64,000 nucleotides of DNA from Propionibacteriaceae bacterium UBA6122. GTDB taxonomy: Bacteria > Actinomycetota > Actinomycetes > Propionibacteriales > Propionibacteriaceae. The notes under the pieces were generated by a model, which was given only the letters and a program-made list of their open reading frames with translations, searched no databases and had not been told where the DNA came from. The DNA lies in NCBI GenBank assembly GCA_002428365.1, contig DIVW01000045.1, positions 131,745 to 195,744 on the forward strand, read 5' to 3'. Made by a program: the position numbers and the translations under genes. The number at the start of each line of letters is the position of its first letter. The stretch's first letter is position 1. Of this stretch, positions 33,889 to 42,413 are shown in pieces.

Positions 33889-35538
33889 TCAGTGCAGATC
33901 GTTCAGCACGTCGCCGCACAGGTGCACTTCGTAACCCATCGCGGCGAACATCGCGGCCTTGGTCGTGAGCGCGGCATCTGCACTCGCAGCGTCATTGGCG
34001 TAGGCGACGTTCACGTGATTGGCTTTGTGGCGGGCCATCAGCTGGTCGCGGCTCACACCGTGCAGGATGGCGTTCATGATCGGCCACTCCTTGTTGGTGG
34101 AGTTGAGCCGGCGCTGCACCTCTTCGGTTGGCATCTCGATGCAAGTGCCGCGACCCAGATCGACGTGCAGCTTGGAGTCCATGATGAAGACCCGAGACCA
34201 GACGATCTCGCCGGGCTTGGACACCCCAGAAAGGGTGCCGCCGCCGAGCGGGAAGTAGTAGGCGCTCTGCCGGTAGGAGTGGGCCTTGTCGTAGCCGCCC
34301 AGATGCGAGGCAGGAACCGAGCCGGAAATCTCCAACACCCAGACGAAGTCGTCGCCCCAGTCATCGCCCCAACGCACGTCGTGCAGGGTGGTGGAGGGGT
34401 CAAGACCCATTGCTGTCCAGACTCGGTTGGTCACCACCGCATCGATGGCAACGCCTTCGTCCACCTCGTTGAAGTGGGGCATCGCCAAGCCCTCGAACAA
34501 CACCCGATCACCTTCGCGGGAGCGGACAGGGGGACGAACCGGGTCGTTCAGCAGGCCTTCGGCCAGGTCAGAGGCCGGCACCATGTCCTTGAGCCCCTGC
34601 TGGTACTGGATGCCGACCGCGTCGGCGCCGAAGTCGTCGGCGATCCGCAGCGCGGCGATGTACATCTTGAACTGGCTGGTGAGCTGGTCGTCGGTGAGAT
34701 TCTCTCGCCAGTCGCCGTCGTTGTTGACGTGGAAGGTCACACCAGCGTTGACCAGCCAGGTGCGGATCTCGGCGGCTTCGGCGTCGGTGACCTTGTTCAT
34801 CTCAGCGACCAGCGCCGACTGGGACAGCCGCTCCTTGTAGATGCCAGCGGGGTTCATCAGCTCGTCGTCGATGATGGCGTTGTACATGCCCATGCAGCCT
34901 TCGTCGAAGACCGCCAGGATGGCCTTCTTGGCCTTCAACTCAGCCGCGAGCGCCTCACCCAGAGCCTTTTCAGCCGTTTCGGGGAGCGCAGGCAGGTCGC
35001 GCACGTGCGAGGTGTCGTGGACGATCGCGCCGGTGGTCAGCCATTCCTGGAGCTTCTGGTTGGCCCAATCATCGGTGAAGTCCTTGCTCCAGATGGTGGA
35101 GTGCGCGACGTTGGCTTTGGTCAATGAGCCGTGAAGGTTGGCCATGCCCACCAGGCCGGGGAAGTCGCCAGCGAAGTTGGCGGCCAACAGGATCGGGCCG
35201 GTGTGATCGCGAAGGCCGGCCAGTACGTGGTGGCTGTACTGCCAGACGGCCTCGATCACCACTAGCGGGGCATCGGAGGGGATGGTGGCGAAGACGTCCA
35301 TGCCCTTGCGTTGGTTGTCGATGAATCCGTGACCGGACACCGGATCGACGCCGTGGGCGCGCTTCACCTGCCAGCCGAGGGCCTGTAGTGCGGCGGCGAA
35401 TTCGCCCTCCACTTGCTGCTGCATCGGCCAGGTCTTGAGGTTGGTCGCAAGCCGGAGGTCGCCACTGGTGACGGTATAGACAGTCTGAGGCTCGGCGGCA
35501 GGCTTGGTTGGAATCTCGGGTACGAGATAGGTGGTCAC
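33889..35538 (-). CDS. L-fucose isomerase family protein
   Basis: This 549-residue protein resembles the L-fucose/L-arabinose isomerase fold. The C-terminal third has 'LNSTNKEWP' and 'HKANHVNVAYANDAASAD', which parallel the L-fucose isomerase C domain, including the metal-ligand His. The middle has 'VFDEGCMGMYNAIIDDEL'. It is quite diverged from the Escherichia coli enzyme, so its substrate (fucose, rhamnose-type or another aldose) is uncertain. It starts with GTG behind AGGAG. rhaB faces it from the other strand; they probably work on the same sugar. Confidence 0.72.
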   Translation of the reverse strand: MTTYLVPEIPTKPAAEPQTVYTVTSGDLRLATNLKTWPMQQQVEGEFAAALQALGWQVKRAHGVDPVSGHGFIDNQRKGMDVFATIPSDAPLVVIEAVWQYSHHVLAGLRDHTGPILLAANFAGDFPGLVGMANLHGSLTKANVAHSTIWSKDFTDDWANQKLQEWLTTGAIVHDTSHVRDLPALPETAEKALGEALAAELKAKKAILAVFDEGCMGMYNAIIDDELMNPAGIYKERLSQSALVAEMNKVTDAEAAEIRTWLVNAGVTFHVNNDGDWRENLTDDQLTSQFKMYIAALRIADDFGADAVGIQYQQGLKDMVPASDLAEGLLNDPVRPPVRSREGDRVLFEGLAMPHFNEVDEGVAIDAVVTNRVWTAMGLDPSTTLHDVRWGDDWGDDFVWVLEISGSVPASHLGGYDKAHSYRQSAYYFPLGGGTLSGVSKPGEIVWSRVFIMDSKLHVDLGRGTCIEMPTEEVQRRLNSTNKEWPIMNAILHGVSRDQLMARHKANHVNVAYANDAASADAALTTKAAMFAAMGYEVHLCGDVLNDLH

Positions 35539-35694
35539 AACACACTCCTAGGTTGGGTCTGACCGCTCATCGCCGAGGGTCGCGTCAACGCTGAACGGAC
35601 GGGACGAGCGCCCTCCCATAGTTTCAGCAATCGATTTCACCGTCAAGCTTCGGGGGGCCCAAACAGGACACCGCTACGCCACTGAAGGTGGATT

Positions 35695-35728
35695 CCCGAC
35701 CGCACTCAGCGAGGTGCGGCGGTCGGGG
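35695..35728 (-). terminator. Hairpin after the aldo-keto reductase
   Basis: CCCGACCGCAC and GTGCGG-cGGTCGGGG form an imperfect stem (one bulge) just past the end of the aldo-keto reductase gene. Confidence 0.55.
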
Positions 35729-35742
35729 CCTGCGCCCCTCGA

Positions 35743-36792
35743 CTATTCGGCAGCGGTGCTGCCGTAACCGGACCAGCCCGGAATGGAGCCGTCCACGTCC
35801 CACAGATCAAGCCAGGAGCCTGAGCCCTCCCACAGGAACACCTGGCCTTTGATCAGTCTGCTGTTGGCCTCAACTGAGCGCATCGAGTTCAGCATCTCCG
35901 GGCTTAGTGGCCGCTCGGTGACCGCTTTGAGGTTGGCCAGGATCTGTGCCGGCTTGACCGAGAACGGGATCGCCACGTGACCGCGCTGGGTGGCCCATTT
36001 CAGGCAGACTTCGGCGGGATGAACCGCGAGGGCTTCGGCGATCGCGACCACTGCCGGATGCTCCATGTCGACCACGTCGCCGTCGAACTTGTCCCGCTCC
36101 GGACGCCGCGGCGAGCCCATCGGGGAGTAGCCGATCACCACTAGGTCGTGATCCACGCTGTACTGGTAAAGCTCGCCCTGCTGGAACGCCGGATGGAGTT
36201 CCAACTCGTTGAGCGCTGGCGCGATGCGCGCGTCGCGGAGCACCAGTCGCAGTTTCGGGATGGTCATGTTCGACACCCCGAGGTGGCGGATCAGTCCGGC
36301 GTCCACCAACTCCTCCAGTGCGTGATACATGACCATGTACTCGGCATGAATGTAGGGCCGCGAGGTTGGGTTGCGGGCATCCGGGGCGGCGAAGCGCTCG
36401 TGGGTATTGGGGAACGGCCAGTGGATCAACAGCGCATCGAGGTAGTCCAGGCCAAGGTCGGCCAGGCTCTGGTGCACCGAAGCCACCGCGTCGGCCGGAG
36501 CATGGGCGTCGTTCCAGACTTTGGAGATCACAAAGACCTCGTCGCGGGTGATCCCCTCGGCGGCCATGGTCTCGGCGATGACCGGCCCGATCACAGCTTC
36601 GTTGGCATACACCGAGGCGCAGTCGATCAACCGGTAACCGGTGCGCAGGGCGACTCCGACCGCGGCGGCAATGTCCTCAGCGGAGAACCGGTCCGACCCG
36701 AAAGTACCCAGGCCGATGGCCGGGATTCGGGCGCCCCCAGTCAGGACGAAACTCGGTACCTGGGCTGGGTCGATGCGGTTTTCGATGGTCAT
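35743..36792 (-). CDS. Aldo-keto reductase
   Basis: This 349-residue NADPH-dependent oxidoreductase has the TIM-barrel AKR pattern: 'IPAIGLGTFG', the catalytic Asp in 'LIDCASVYANE', Lys in 'VISKVWND', His in 'LLIHWPFP', and 'GVSN'. It starts 2 bp after the dehydrogenase stop (AAAGGAG then ATG), so it is the last gene of a kinase-dehydrogenase-reductase operon. The likely substrate is a sugar, polyol or their breakdown aldehyde. Confidence 0.9.
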   Translation of the reverse strand: MTIENRIDPAQVPSFVLTGGARIPAIGLGTFGSDRFSAEDIAAAVGVALRTGYRLIDCASVYANEAVIGPVIAETMAAEGITRDEVFVISKVWNDAHAPADAVASVHQSLADLGLDYLDALLIHWPFPNTHERFAAPDARNPTSRPYIHAEYMVMYHALEELVDAGLIRHLGVSNMTIPKLRLVLRDARIAPALNELELHPAFQQGELYQYSVDHDLVVIGYSPMGSPRRPERDKFDGDVVDMEHPAVVAIAEALAVHPAEVCLKWATQRGHVAIPFSVKPAQILANLKAVTERPLSPEMLNSMRSVEANSRLIKGQVFLWEGSGSWLDLWDVDGSIPGWSGYGSTAAE

Positions 36793-36794
36793 GC

Positions 36795-37856
36795 TCACTC
36801 CTTTGAGGACGCGCTGGGTGCGAAGAGGATCTTTCCGGTGACTGCACCGGGAGTTTCGAAGAGCTGGAAGGCGGTCATCACCTGGTCGAGGCTGAACACG
36901 TCATGGACGAGCTCATCGACGATCTGCAGGCGGCCGTCGGCGACGCATTCGGCGGTCAGGCTCCATTCGGGCCCGGGGAACGGTGCGCTGTAGGACATCC
37001 AGGAGCCGGTGAGGGTGAACTCCTTGCGATTCATCAGTTCGAAGATCGCGTGGTCGAAGCGCAGGTCGGCGTGGCTGTTGCCGATGAAGCAGACCGTGGA
37101 ATGCACTCCGGCCAGCTGGAAGGCCTGGCTCATGGTGGCGTTCTGGCCAGCAGTCTCGAAGGTAAAGCCAAAGCCGTCCCCGCCCTGCCAGGCGCGGACG
37201 GTGGCCAGGAAGTCCTCAGCCCTGGCGTCGAAGGTGGCCGCTGCGCCGAGTTTGCGGGCGGTGGCCAGGCGGGCCGGATTCACATCGACCACCGCCACTC
37301 GCTTGGCTCCCAGAATCCGGGCCCACTGCATGGTGAAGAGGCCGATGGTGCCGGCGCCCAGCACGATCACATCCTCGCCAGCGGTGAACCCAGCTTGGCG
37401 AATGCCATGGAGCGCCACCGTGGAAGGCTCGAAGAAGGCGGCGTCGCGGAAGGACACGGCGTCGTCGACCACGGTGAGATTGCGCACCGGCGCAGTCAGG
37501 TATTCAGCCAGTCCGCCGTTCACTCGCGAGCCGATGAAGCTGTAGTTCGGGCACTGGGCATAGCGGCCAGCCAAGCAGTGGGCACAATCGTGGCAAGGCA
37601 GCAGCGGCGCCACCGCGACTCGACGTCCGACCAGTGCGGTGTCGCTGTCGTCGCCCACCGCAGCGACGACGCCGGAGATCTCGTGGCCCAGCACCAGCGG
37701 GTAGAAGTGGGCGCCGTCGCTAAGCACCCGGGGGATGTCCGAGCCGCACACTCCGGTCATCTTCACTTCAATTAGCGCCTCGCCGGCGGTCGGCTGTGGG
37801 GTGGGGATCTCCGCCACCTGGACGTCCCGCTGACCGCGGAGCACTGCTGCTTTCAC
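36795..37856 (-). CDS. Zinc-dependent sugar/polyol dehydrogenase (MDR family)
   Basis: This 353-residue medium-chain dehydrogenase resembles galactitol-1-phosphate and sorbitol dehydrogenases. Catalytic zinc residues are Cys in 'GVCGSD' and His-Glu in 'GHEISG'. The structural zinc Cys cluster 'CHDCAHCLAGRYAQC' is complete. The Rossmann motif is 'VLGAGTIGLFTMQWA', followed by 'VVDVNPARL' (Asp favours NAD). I chose the GTG at 37856 behind GGAGAAGAA. The start lies inside the kinase gene's 3' end region, so the genes are coupled. Confidence 0.9.
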   Translation of the reverse strand: MKAAVLRGQRDVQVAEIPTPQPTAGEALIEVKMTGVCGSDIPRVLSDGAHFYPLVLGHEISGVVAAVGDDSDTALVGRRVAVAPLLPCHDCAHCLAGRYAQCPNYSFIGSRVNGGLAEYLTAPVRNLTVVDDAVSFRDAAFFEPSTVALHGIRQAGFTAGEDVIVLGAGTIGLFTMQWARILGAKRVAVVDVNPARLATARKLGAAATFDARAEDFLATVRAWQGGDGFGFTFETAGQNATMSQAFQLAGVHSTVCFIGNSHADLRFDHAIFELMNRKEFTLTGSWMSYSAPFPGPEWSLTAECVADGRLQIVDELVHDVFSLDQVMTAFQLFETPGAVTGKILFAPSASSKE

Positions 37857-37869
37857 TTCTTCTCCAATC

Positions 37870-39417
37870 TCAGCGGCCGAAGGCGGCAAGCTGGTGCATG
37901 CCTTCGGCCATTGCCGGATAGAGCCCGGCGTAGGTTCGGTAGAGGTGGTCATAGCTCGCCGTGGCGGCCGGGTCGGGGTGATACTCCGAACCGCGGCGCA
38001 CCCAACGATCGACCAGGTCGGTTGCCGTGCCAGCGCCGGTGCCGATGGCAGCCAGCATCGCCGCGCCCAGTGGGGTGGCGAAGTCCTCGGCGCTGACGAC
38101 CAGCGGGACGCCGGTGATATCGGCTTTGATCTGCATCCACAGCGGGCTGCGGGTGGCGCCGCCGATGGCCAGCAGTTCGGTCACTTCAGCTCCAGCGGCG
38201 GCCGCCACCTCGAGGTTGTGTCGCAGCGACATCGCGACCCCCTCCAGCACGGCCCGGTAGAGATCAGCACGGGTGGTGCCGAGGGTGAGCCCGACGAACG
38301 CGCCGCGGGCGTCGGCGTCCCACAGTGGCGAACGCTCACCGGAAAGGTAGGGCAGGAAGATCAGCCCGCCAGCTCCGCGCGGCGAGGTGGCCGCCAGGGC
38401 CGAGACCTCTGCAAAGGGGCTACGGCTGGCGGCGATGCCGGCCAGACGCTCGGCCTCGCCGATTACCTTGGTTAGCCAGGCCAGGCTGGCCGAGCCAGCC
38501 ACGGTGCCGCCTTGGAGTAGCCAGCTTCCTGGCACGACGTGGCGGGAGAGAATCAATCTCTCATCAGCCACGGGCGCGGCCAACGCGATACTCATCCCGC
38601 CGGCCTGTCCGCCCTGCTCCTGGGTTTGGCCGGGCCGGTAGACCCCGGCACCCAAGGTGCCGCAGGCTGCGTCCAGCCCGCCAGCTACCACCGGGGTGCC
38701 CTCGGGCAGTCCAACCCGTTCGGCGGTCGCGCGGGTCAGGCCGCCGACGATGGCGGTCGGCTCCACCGGGCTGGGAAACCGCGTCGGGTCGATTCCCAGC
38801 CGCCGGGCCATGGCCGCATCGACCGTGCCGGTGGCCACGTCGACGAAGTGCAGGCCGTAGCCCTGGGAATGGTCCTGGGAGGCCACCCCGGTCAGCGCCA
38901 GCACGATCAGGGAGTTGCTCTGCAGGAACCAGCGGGTGCGGGCGTAGATCTCCGGGTGCTGGCGGGCGAACCAGATCACCTTTGCGGTGCTGTAGCTGGG
39001 GCTGAGTCGATTGCCGGAAAGTGCCAGGATCTCCGCAGCCGGGATCTCCGCGAGCAACTCATCGCAGATCGATTGGCAGCGGGTGTCCATCCAGATCGGG
39101 GTGTTGGCCAACACCTCACCGGCCTCGTCGACCGGGACGCAGGACCAACTCTGGCCGTCGATGCCGATCCCCCGAACGGCCGCTGGGTCGAAGGCGCCGC
39201 TGGCAGCCACACTCGCGATCGTGGCAATCGCGCCTGCTATCCAGTCGTTCGGGTCCTGTTCGGCCCAGCCGGGGGATGGGGTGTGTAGCGGGTAGCTGGC
39301 TTCGCCGACGGCAAGGGTGCGACCGTCGGCATCGATCGCAACGGTGCGGCACCCGGAGGTGCCGATGTCCACGCCTAGGTAGACCGCTGGCGCGTTGTGC
39401 TGGCTGAGCTGAGTCAC
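37870..39417 (-). CDS. FGGY-family carbohydrate kinase 1
   Basis: This 515-residue kinase opens with the phosphate-1 motif 'YLGVDIGTSGCRTVAID' and has 'GIGIDGQSWSCVPVD', 'TPIWMDTRC' and the C-terminal adenosine motif 'LLAIGGATRSPLWMQIKADITG'. It resembles xylulokinase-type members. It is first in an operon with a zinc dehydrogenase and an aldo-keto reductase, so it may phosphorylate a ketose made by oxidation of a polyol. The GTG start follows GGGAG. A LacI operator lies 17 bp upstream of the start. Confidence 0.88.
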   Translation of the reverse strand: MTQLSQHNAPAVYLGVDIGTSGCRTVAIDADGRTLAVGEASYPLHTPSPGWAEQDPNDWIAGAIATIASVAASGAFDPAAVRGIGIDGQSWSCVPVDEAGEVLANTPIWMDTRCQSICDELLAEIPAAEILALSGNRLSPSYSTAKVIWFARQHPEIYARTRWFLQSNSLIVLALTGVASQDHSQGYGLHFVDVATGTVDAAMARRLGIDPTRFPSPVEPTAIVGGLTRATAERVGLPEGTPVVAGGLDAACGTLGAGVYRPGQTQEQGGQAGGMSIALAAPVADERLILSRHVVPGSWLLQGGTVAGSASLAWLTKVIGEAERLAGIAASRSPFAEVSALAATSPRGAGGLIFLPYLSGERSPLWDADARGAFVGLTLGTTRADLYRAVLEGVAMSLRHNLEVAAAAGAEVTELLAIGGATRSPLWMQIKADITGVPLVVSAEDFATPLGAAMLAAIGTGAGTATDLVDRWVRRGSEYHPDPAATASYDHLYRTYAGLYPAMAEGMHQLAAFGR

Positions 39418-39433
39418 GCCTCTCCCTTGAGAG

Positions 39434-39445
39434 CGAAACGTTTTG
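39434..39445. promoter_or_regulatory. LacI-type operator O1
   Basis: CGAAACGTTTTG is a near-palindrome of the LacI/CcpA type, placed between a -10-like TAGCCT (39449-39454, minus strand) and the kinase 1 start. Confidence 0.7.
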
Positions 39446-39485
39446 CTTAGGCTAACCCCTCGTGTCGACGCGCCGCAACAGTGAG

Positions 39486-39497
39486 CGAACCGTTTCG
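39486..39497. promoter_or_regulatory. LacI-type operator O2
   Basis: CGAACCGTTTCG differs from the perfect palindrome at O3 by one base. It lies between O1 and O3. Confidence 0.6.
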
Positions 39498-39515
39498 GTC
39501 ACGCGGATAGTTTGT

Positions 39516-39543
39516 TTGACAAGGTGCGGCTGCGAGGTAGAGT
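39516..39543 (+). promoter_or_regulatory. Promoter of the LacI-PfkB-aldolase operon
   Basis: TTGACA and TAGAGT are separated by 16 bp, an almost ideal sigma-70-type promoter. Operator O3 starts 9 bp after the -10 element and would block transcription. Confidence 0.8.
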
Positions 39544-39552
39544 GCGTCACAA

Positions 39553-39564
39553 CGAAACGTTTCG
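39553..39564. promoter_or_regulatory. LacI-type operator O3
   Basis: CGAAACGTTTCG is a perfect 12-bp palindrome just downstream of the -10 element. The LacI gene encoded immediately downstream is the likely ligand. Confidence 0.8.
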
Positions 39565-39579
39565 GCGACGGAGTGAGGC

Positions 39580-40602
39580 GTGGTGCCTGCGACCTACAAG
39601 GACATCCGGCGGTTGACCGGCTTGTCGTTGGCAACCATTTCCAAGCACTTCAATGGCGGCAACGTTCTTTACGCGAACCGAGTGTTGATCGACCAAGCTG
39701 CCCGTGACCTTGGCTATCAGGTAAACGACTTCGCCCGTGGCCTGCGCAGCCGCCGATCAATGACCCTCGGAGTGGTGCTGGCGCAGCTGAACTCGACTTT
39801 CAACACCACCATCGTGGCTGGCATGGAGGAGCGTCTCCGTGAGGCTGGCTACGGCACCATCATCTGCGATTCTCGGGGCAGTGCGGCCGCCGAGACCGAG
39901 GCGTTGCAGTTCCTAATCGGCAAGATGGTCGACGGGATCGTCATCGTGCCGGTCGGTGACCGGGTTGACGGGCTGGAGGTAGCCGCCGAGCGGGGGGTGC
40001 CCGTGGTGGCGATCGACCGTCCGATCGCCAACGCTGCTGTGGACGCAGTGGTCATCGACAACCGAGCAGCCATTGCCTCTGCGGTGGAGCTGCTCTGCTC
40101 AGCCGGACATACCGACCTGGCGCTGTTGGCCGGGCCGGAAGTGGTGTTCACCATGCGTGAGCGCCGGATCGGCTTCCGCGAGACGGTAAAGCGGCGGACC
40201 GGACGCCTGCCCAGACGCGCGCTCGTCGGCGTCGACCCGATCAGCATCGAAGGCGGTTACGCCGGCATGGTTCGGCTGATGCGCCTTGAGGCACCGCCGA
40301 CGGCGGTGGTCTGTGCCAACTACGAGTTCACCCTCGGCGCCACCATCGCTTTGAACGAACTGGCCCCTGACCTGCCGGCTCCGGCCCTGGTCGGCTTCGA
40401 CAATCTGGAGTTGGCGCGGGTCATTCGACCGCGACCCACCCTGGTGGTGCAACCGGTCGCCCAGATCGCGGCCAAGGCCGCCGAACTGATTCTGCAGCGC
40501 ATTGCTGGCCAGGCCGGCGCTGAACCGCGACTGGAGGTGCTCGGCACTGAACTGGTTGTCGGAGAGGCGGCCACCTACACCCTGCGAAGGAGCCGGGCAT
40601 GA
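39580..40602 (+). CDS. LacI-family transcriptional regulator 1
   Basis: This 340-residue repressor has a LacI helix-turn-helix at the very N terminus ('YKDIRRLTGLSLATISKHFNG') with the hinge after residue 50. The periplasmic-binding-like effector domain begins 'TLGVVLAQLNSTFNTTIVAGMEE'. The recognition helix differs from the usual 'VSxxTVSRVLN'. It starts with GTG behind GGAGTGAGG and overlaps the PfkB kinase by 4 bp. I infer that it binds O1-O3 and controls both divergent operons. Confidence 0.9.
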   Translation: MVPATYKDIRRLTGLSLATISKHFNGGNVLYANRVLIDQAARDLGYQVNDFARGLRSRRSMTLGVVLAQLNSTFNTTIVAGMEERLREAGYGTIICDSRGSAAAETEALQFLIGKMVDGIVIVPVGDRVDGLEVAAERGVPVVAIDRPIANAAVDAVVIDNRAAIASAVELLCSAGHTDLALLAGPEVVFTMRERRIGFRETVKRRTGRLPRRALVGVDPISIEGGYAGMVRLMRLEAPPTAVVCANYEFTLGATIALNELAPDLPAPALVGFDNLELARVIRPRPTLVVQPVAQIAAKAAELILQRIAGQAGAEPRLEVLGTELVVGEAATYTLRRSRA

Positions 40603-41522
40603 CCGTCCTCACTGTCACTTTGAACGCTGCGATTGACAAGCGCTACGACCTGCCCAGCGTCGAGATCGGCCAGGTCCGCCGGATCGGCCGGGTGTTGACC
40701 AGCGCGGGTGGCAAGGGCCTGAACGTGGCTCGCAGCGCGCAACTTTGCGGCCAGCCGGTGGTGGTTACCGGGTTCGTGGCGGGCTTTGCCGGGGACTACG
40801 TCATCGGCGAGGTGACCCGGGAGGGGATGACCGAGGAGTTCGTCCGGGTTGCTGGCGAGACCCGAACCTGCATCAACATCATCGATGACGACGGCCGCTC
40901 CACTGAATTGCTGGAGCCTGGCGTGACCGTGACCGAGGTGGATCTGACGACGTTGGTGGCCAGGTTCGTGGGTTTGCTACCCCAAGTCGAGGTGGTGACG
41001 TTGTCGGGCAGTGCCCCCAACGGCTGCCCGGACGGGGTGTACGTACCGTTGATTGAGGCTGCCCGGCAGGCGGGGAAACCGGTGATTCTGGATACCAGTG
41101 GTGCTCTGCTGGCGGCCGGACTAGGTGCCCGACCGATGGTGGTCAAGCCGAATCGGGAGGAATTGTCCGCGCTGGTTGGCGCCGACCTGGGCGACCTCGC
41201 CTCGGTGGTGGCTGCCGGTCGCGAGCTGTGCCACCACGGTCCGCAGTGGGTGGTCGTCTCCCTCGGCGGGGACGGCGCAGTGGCGATCAGTGCCGACCGG
41301 GCCGTCCAGGTGGTGCCGCCGCCAGTAGCCGTGGCCAACGCCGTTGGCTGCGGCGACGTCCTGGTGGGTGGGTTGGCCTCCGGGCTGGCTAACGGGCTCA
41401 CGGTGGCGGCGGCCTTGCCGTTGGCTGTTCGAGTTTCGGCTGCCGCCGCAGCCCATCCTCAGACCGGGCGGTTCGATCCCGCCTATGCCGAGACCCTGTC
41501 GGTCGAAGTCCGCACCCTCTAG
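40599..41522 (+). CDS. PfkB-family phosphosugar kinase (1-phosphofructokinase type)
   Basis: This 307-residue protein belongs to the 1-phosphofructokinase/tagatose-6-phosphate kinase branch: 'TLNAAIDKRYDL' at the start, 'SAGGKGLNVARS', and the catalytic Asp in 'NAVGCGDVLVGG', where Cys replaces the usual Ala of GAGD. It is a second paralogue of the fruK encoded at 16.7 kb. With the aldolase that follows it would turn a ketose monophosphate into triose phosphates. Translation is coupled to the LacI gene (ATGA). Confidence 0.88.
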   Translation: MTVLTVTLNAAIDKRYDLPSVEIGQVRRIGRVLTSAGGKGLNVARSAQLCGQPVVVTGFVAGFAGDYVIGEVTREGMTEEFVRVAGETRTCINIIDDDGRSTELLEPGVTVTEVDLTTLVARFVGLLPQVEVVTLSGSAPNGCPDGVYVPLIEAARQAGKPVILDTSGALLAAGLGARPMVVKPNREELSALVGADLGDLASVVAAGRELCHHGPQWVVVSLGGDGAVAISADRAVQVVPPPVAVANAVGCGDVLVGGLASGLANGLTVAAALPLAVRVSAAAAAHPQTGRFDPAYAETLSVEVRTL

Positions 41523-41537
41523 TTCAAGAAGGAATCC

Positions 41538-41573
41538 ATGATGTTGGCCTATCGCAACGAGTTGGTGTGCTGA
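41538..41573 (+). CDS. Possible 11-codon leader peptide before the aldolase
   Basis: AAGAAGGAA (41528-41534) lies in front of ATGATG at 41538. That frame encodes MMLAYRNELVC and stops at TGA 41571-41573, whose A is the first base of the aldolase ATG (TGATG). The aldolase start has no ribosome binding site of its own, so ribosomes may reach it by reinitiation. Confidence 0.4.
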   Translation: MMLAYRNELVC

Positions 41574-42409
41574 TGCGCGCGAACCTGGTTGAGCTTGCCA
41601 CCGCTGCCCAGGCTGCCCGAGTTGGTCTGGGCGCCTTCAACGTCATTCACCTCGAACACGCAACCGCCTTCGCTCAGGCGGCCGAGTTGGCGAATCGCCC
41701 GGTGATCCTGCAGATCTCGGAAAATGCGGTTCGCTATCACGGCGCGTTGGCGCCGCTGGCATTGGCCACCTTGGCCATCGCCGATCAGGCGAGCGTGCCG
41801 GTGGTGGTGCACCTCGACCACGCCGAGGACACCGCACTGGTGGCTGAGGCAGTTCGGCTTGGGTTCGGGTCAGTGATGTACGACGGCTCCAAGCTGCCGG
41901 ACGCCGAGAACCGCGCGACCACGAGGCAGATGGTCGCGCTGTGTCACGCCGCCGGGGTAGCGATCGAAGCCGAACTGGGCGAGGTGGGCGGCAAGAACGG
42001 CGTCCATGACCCGTCGGCGCGAACTTCGCCAGCCGATGCTGCCGCCTTCGTCGCTGACACCGGAGTCGACCTGCTGGCGGTCGCCGTCGGTTCCTCGCAC
42101 GCCATGACCACCCGGGACGCCAAGCTGGACGAAGCCCTGATCGCCGCGATTCGGGCGGCCGTGCCCGTGCCCCTGGTGCTGCACGGGTCTTCTGGGGTCT
42201 CCGATGCCGGCATGCAGGCATCGATTGCGGCTGGCATGACCAAGATCAACGTGTCGACCCATCTGAACAAGGTGTTCACTGGTTCGGTACGAGCGGCGTT
42301 GGTGGCCGACCCCACCCTGGTGGATTCGCGCAAATGGCTGAAGCCGGCAAGGGAAGCGGTGAAGATCGAAGCCGCCCGACTGCTGGAGCTATACGGTCGA
42401 CCGCAGTGA
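41573..42409 (+). CDS. Class II fructose/tagatose-bisphosphate aldolase
   Basis: This 278-residue zinc aldolase cleaves a ketose 1,6-bisphosphate into two triose phosphates. It has 'GLGAFNVIHLEHA' near the N terminus, the catalytic Asp and zinc His in 'VVHLDHAED', zinc Glu in 'IEAELGEVGG', the zinc His in 'VGSSHAM', and 'VLHGSSGVSD'. The fructose versus tagatose preference cannot be read. The start is the ATG at 41573; a GTG six bases upstream is less fitting. It ends 4 bp from the convergent LacI 2 stop. Confidence 0.9.
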   Translation: MRANLVELATAAQAARVGLGAFNVIHLEHATAFAQAAELANRPVILQISENAVRYHGALAPLALATLAIADQASVPVVVHLDHAEDTALVAEAVRLGFGSVMYDGSKLPDAENRATTRQMVALCHAAGVAIEAELGEVGGKNGVHDPSARTSPADAAAFVADTGVDLLAVAVGSSHAMTTRDAKLDEALIAAIRAAVPVPLVLHGSSGVSDAGMQASIAAGMTKINVSTHLNKVFTGSVRAALVADPTLVDSRKWLKPAREAVKIEAARLLELYGRPQ

Positions 42410-42413
42410 TTGC

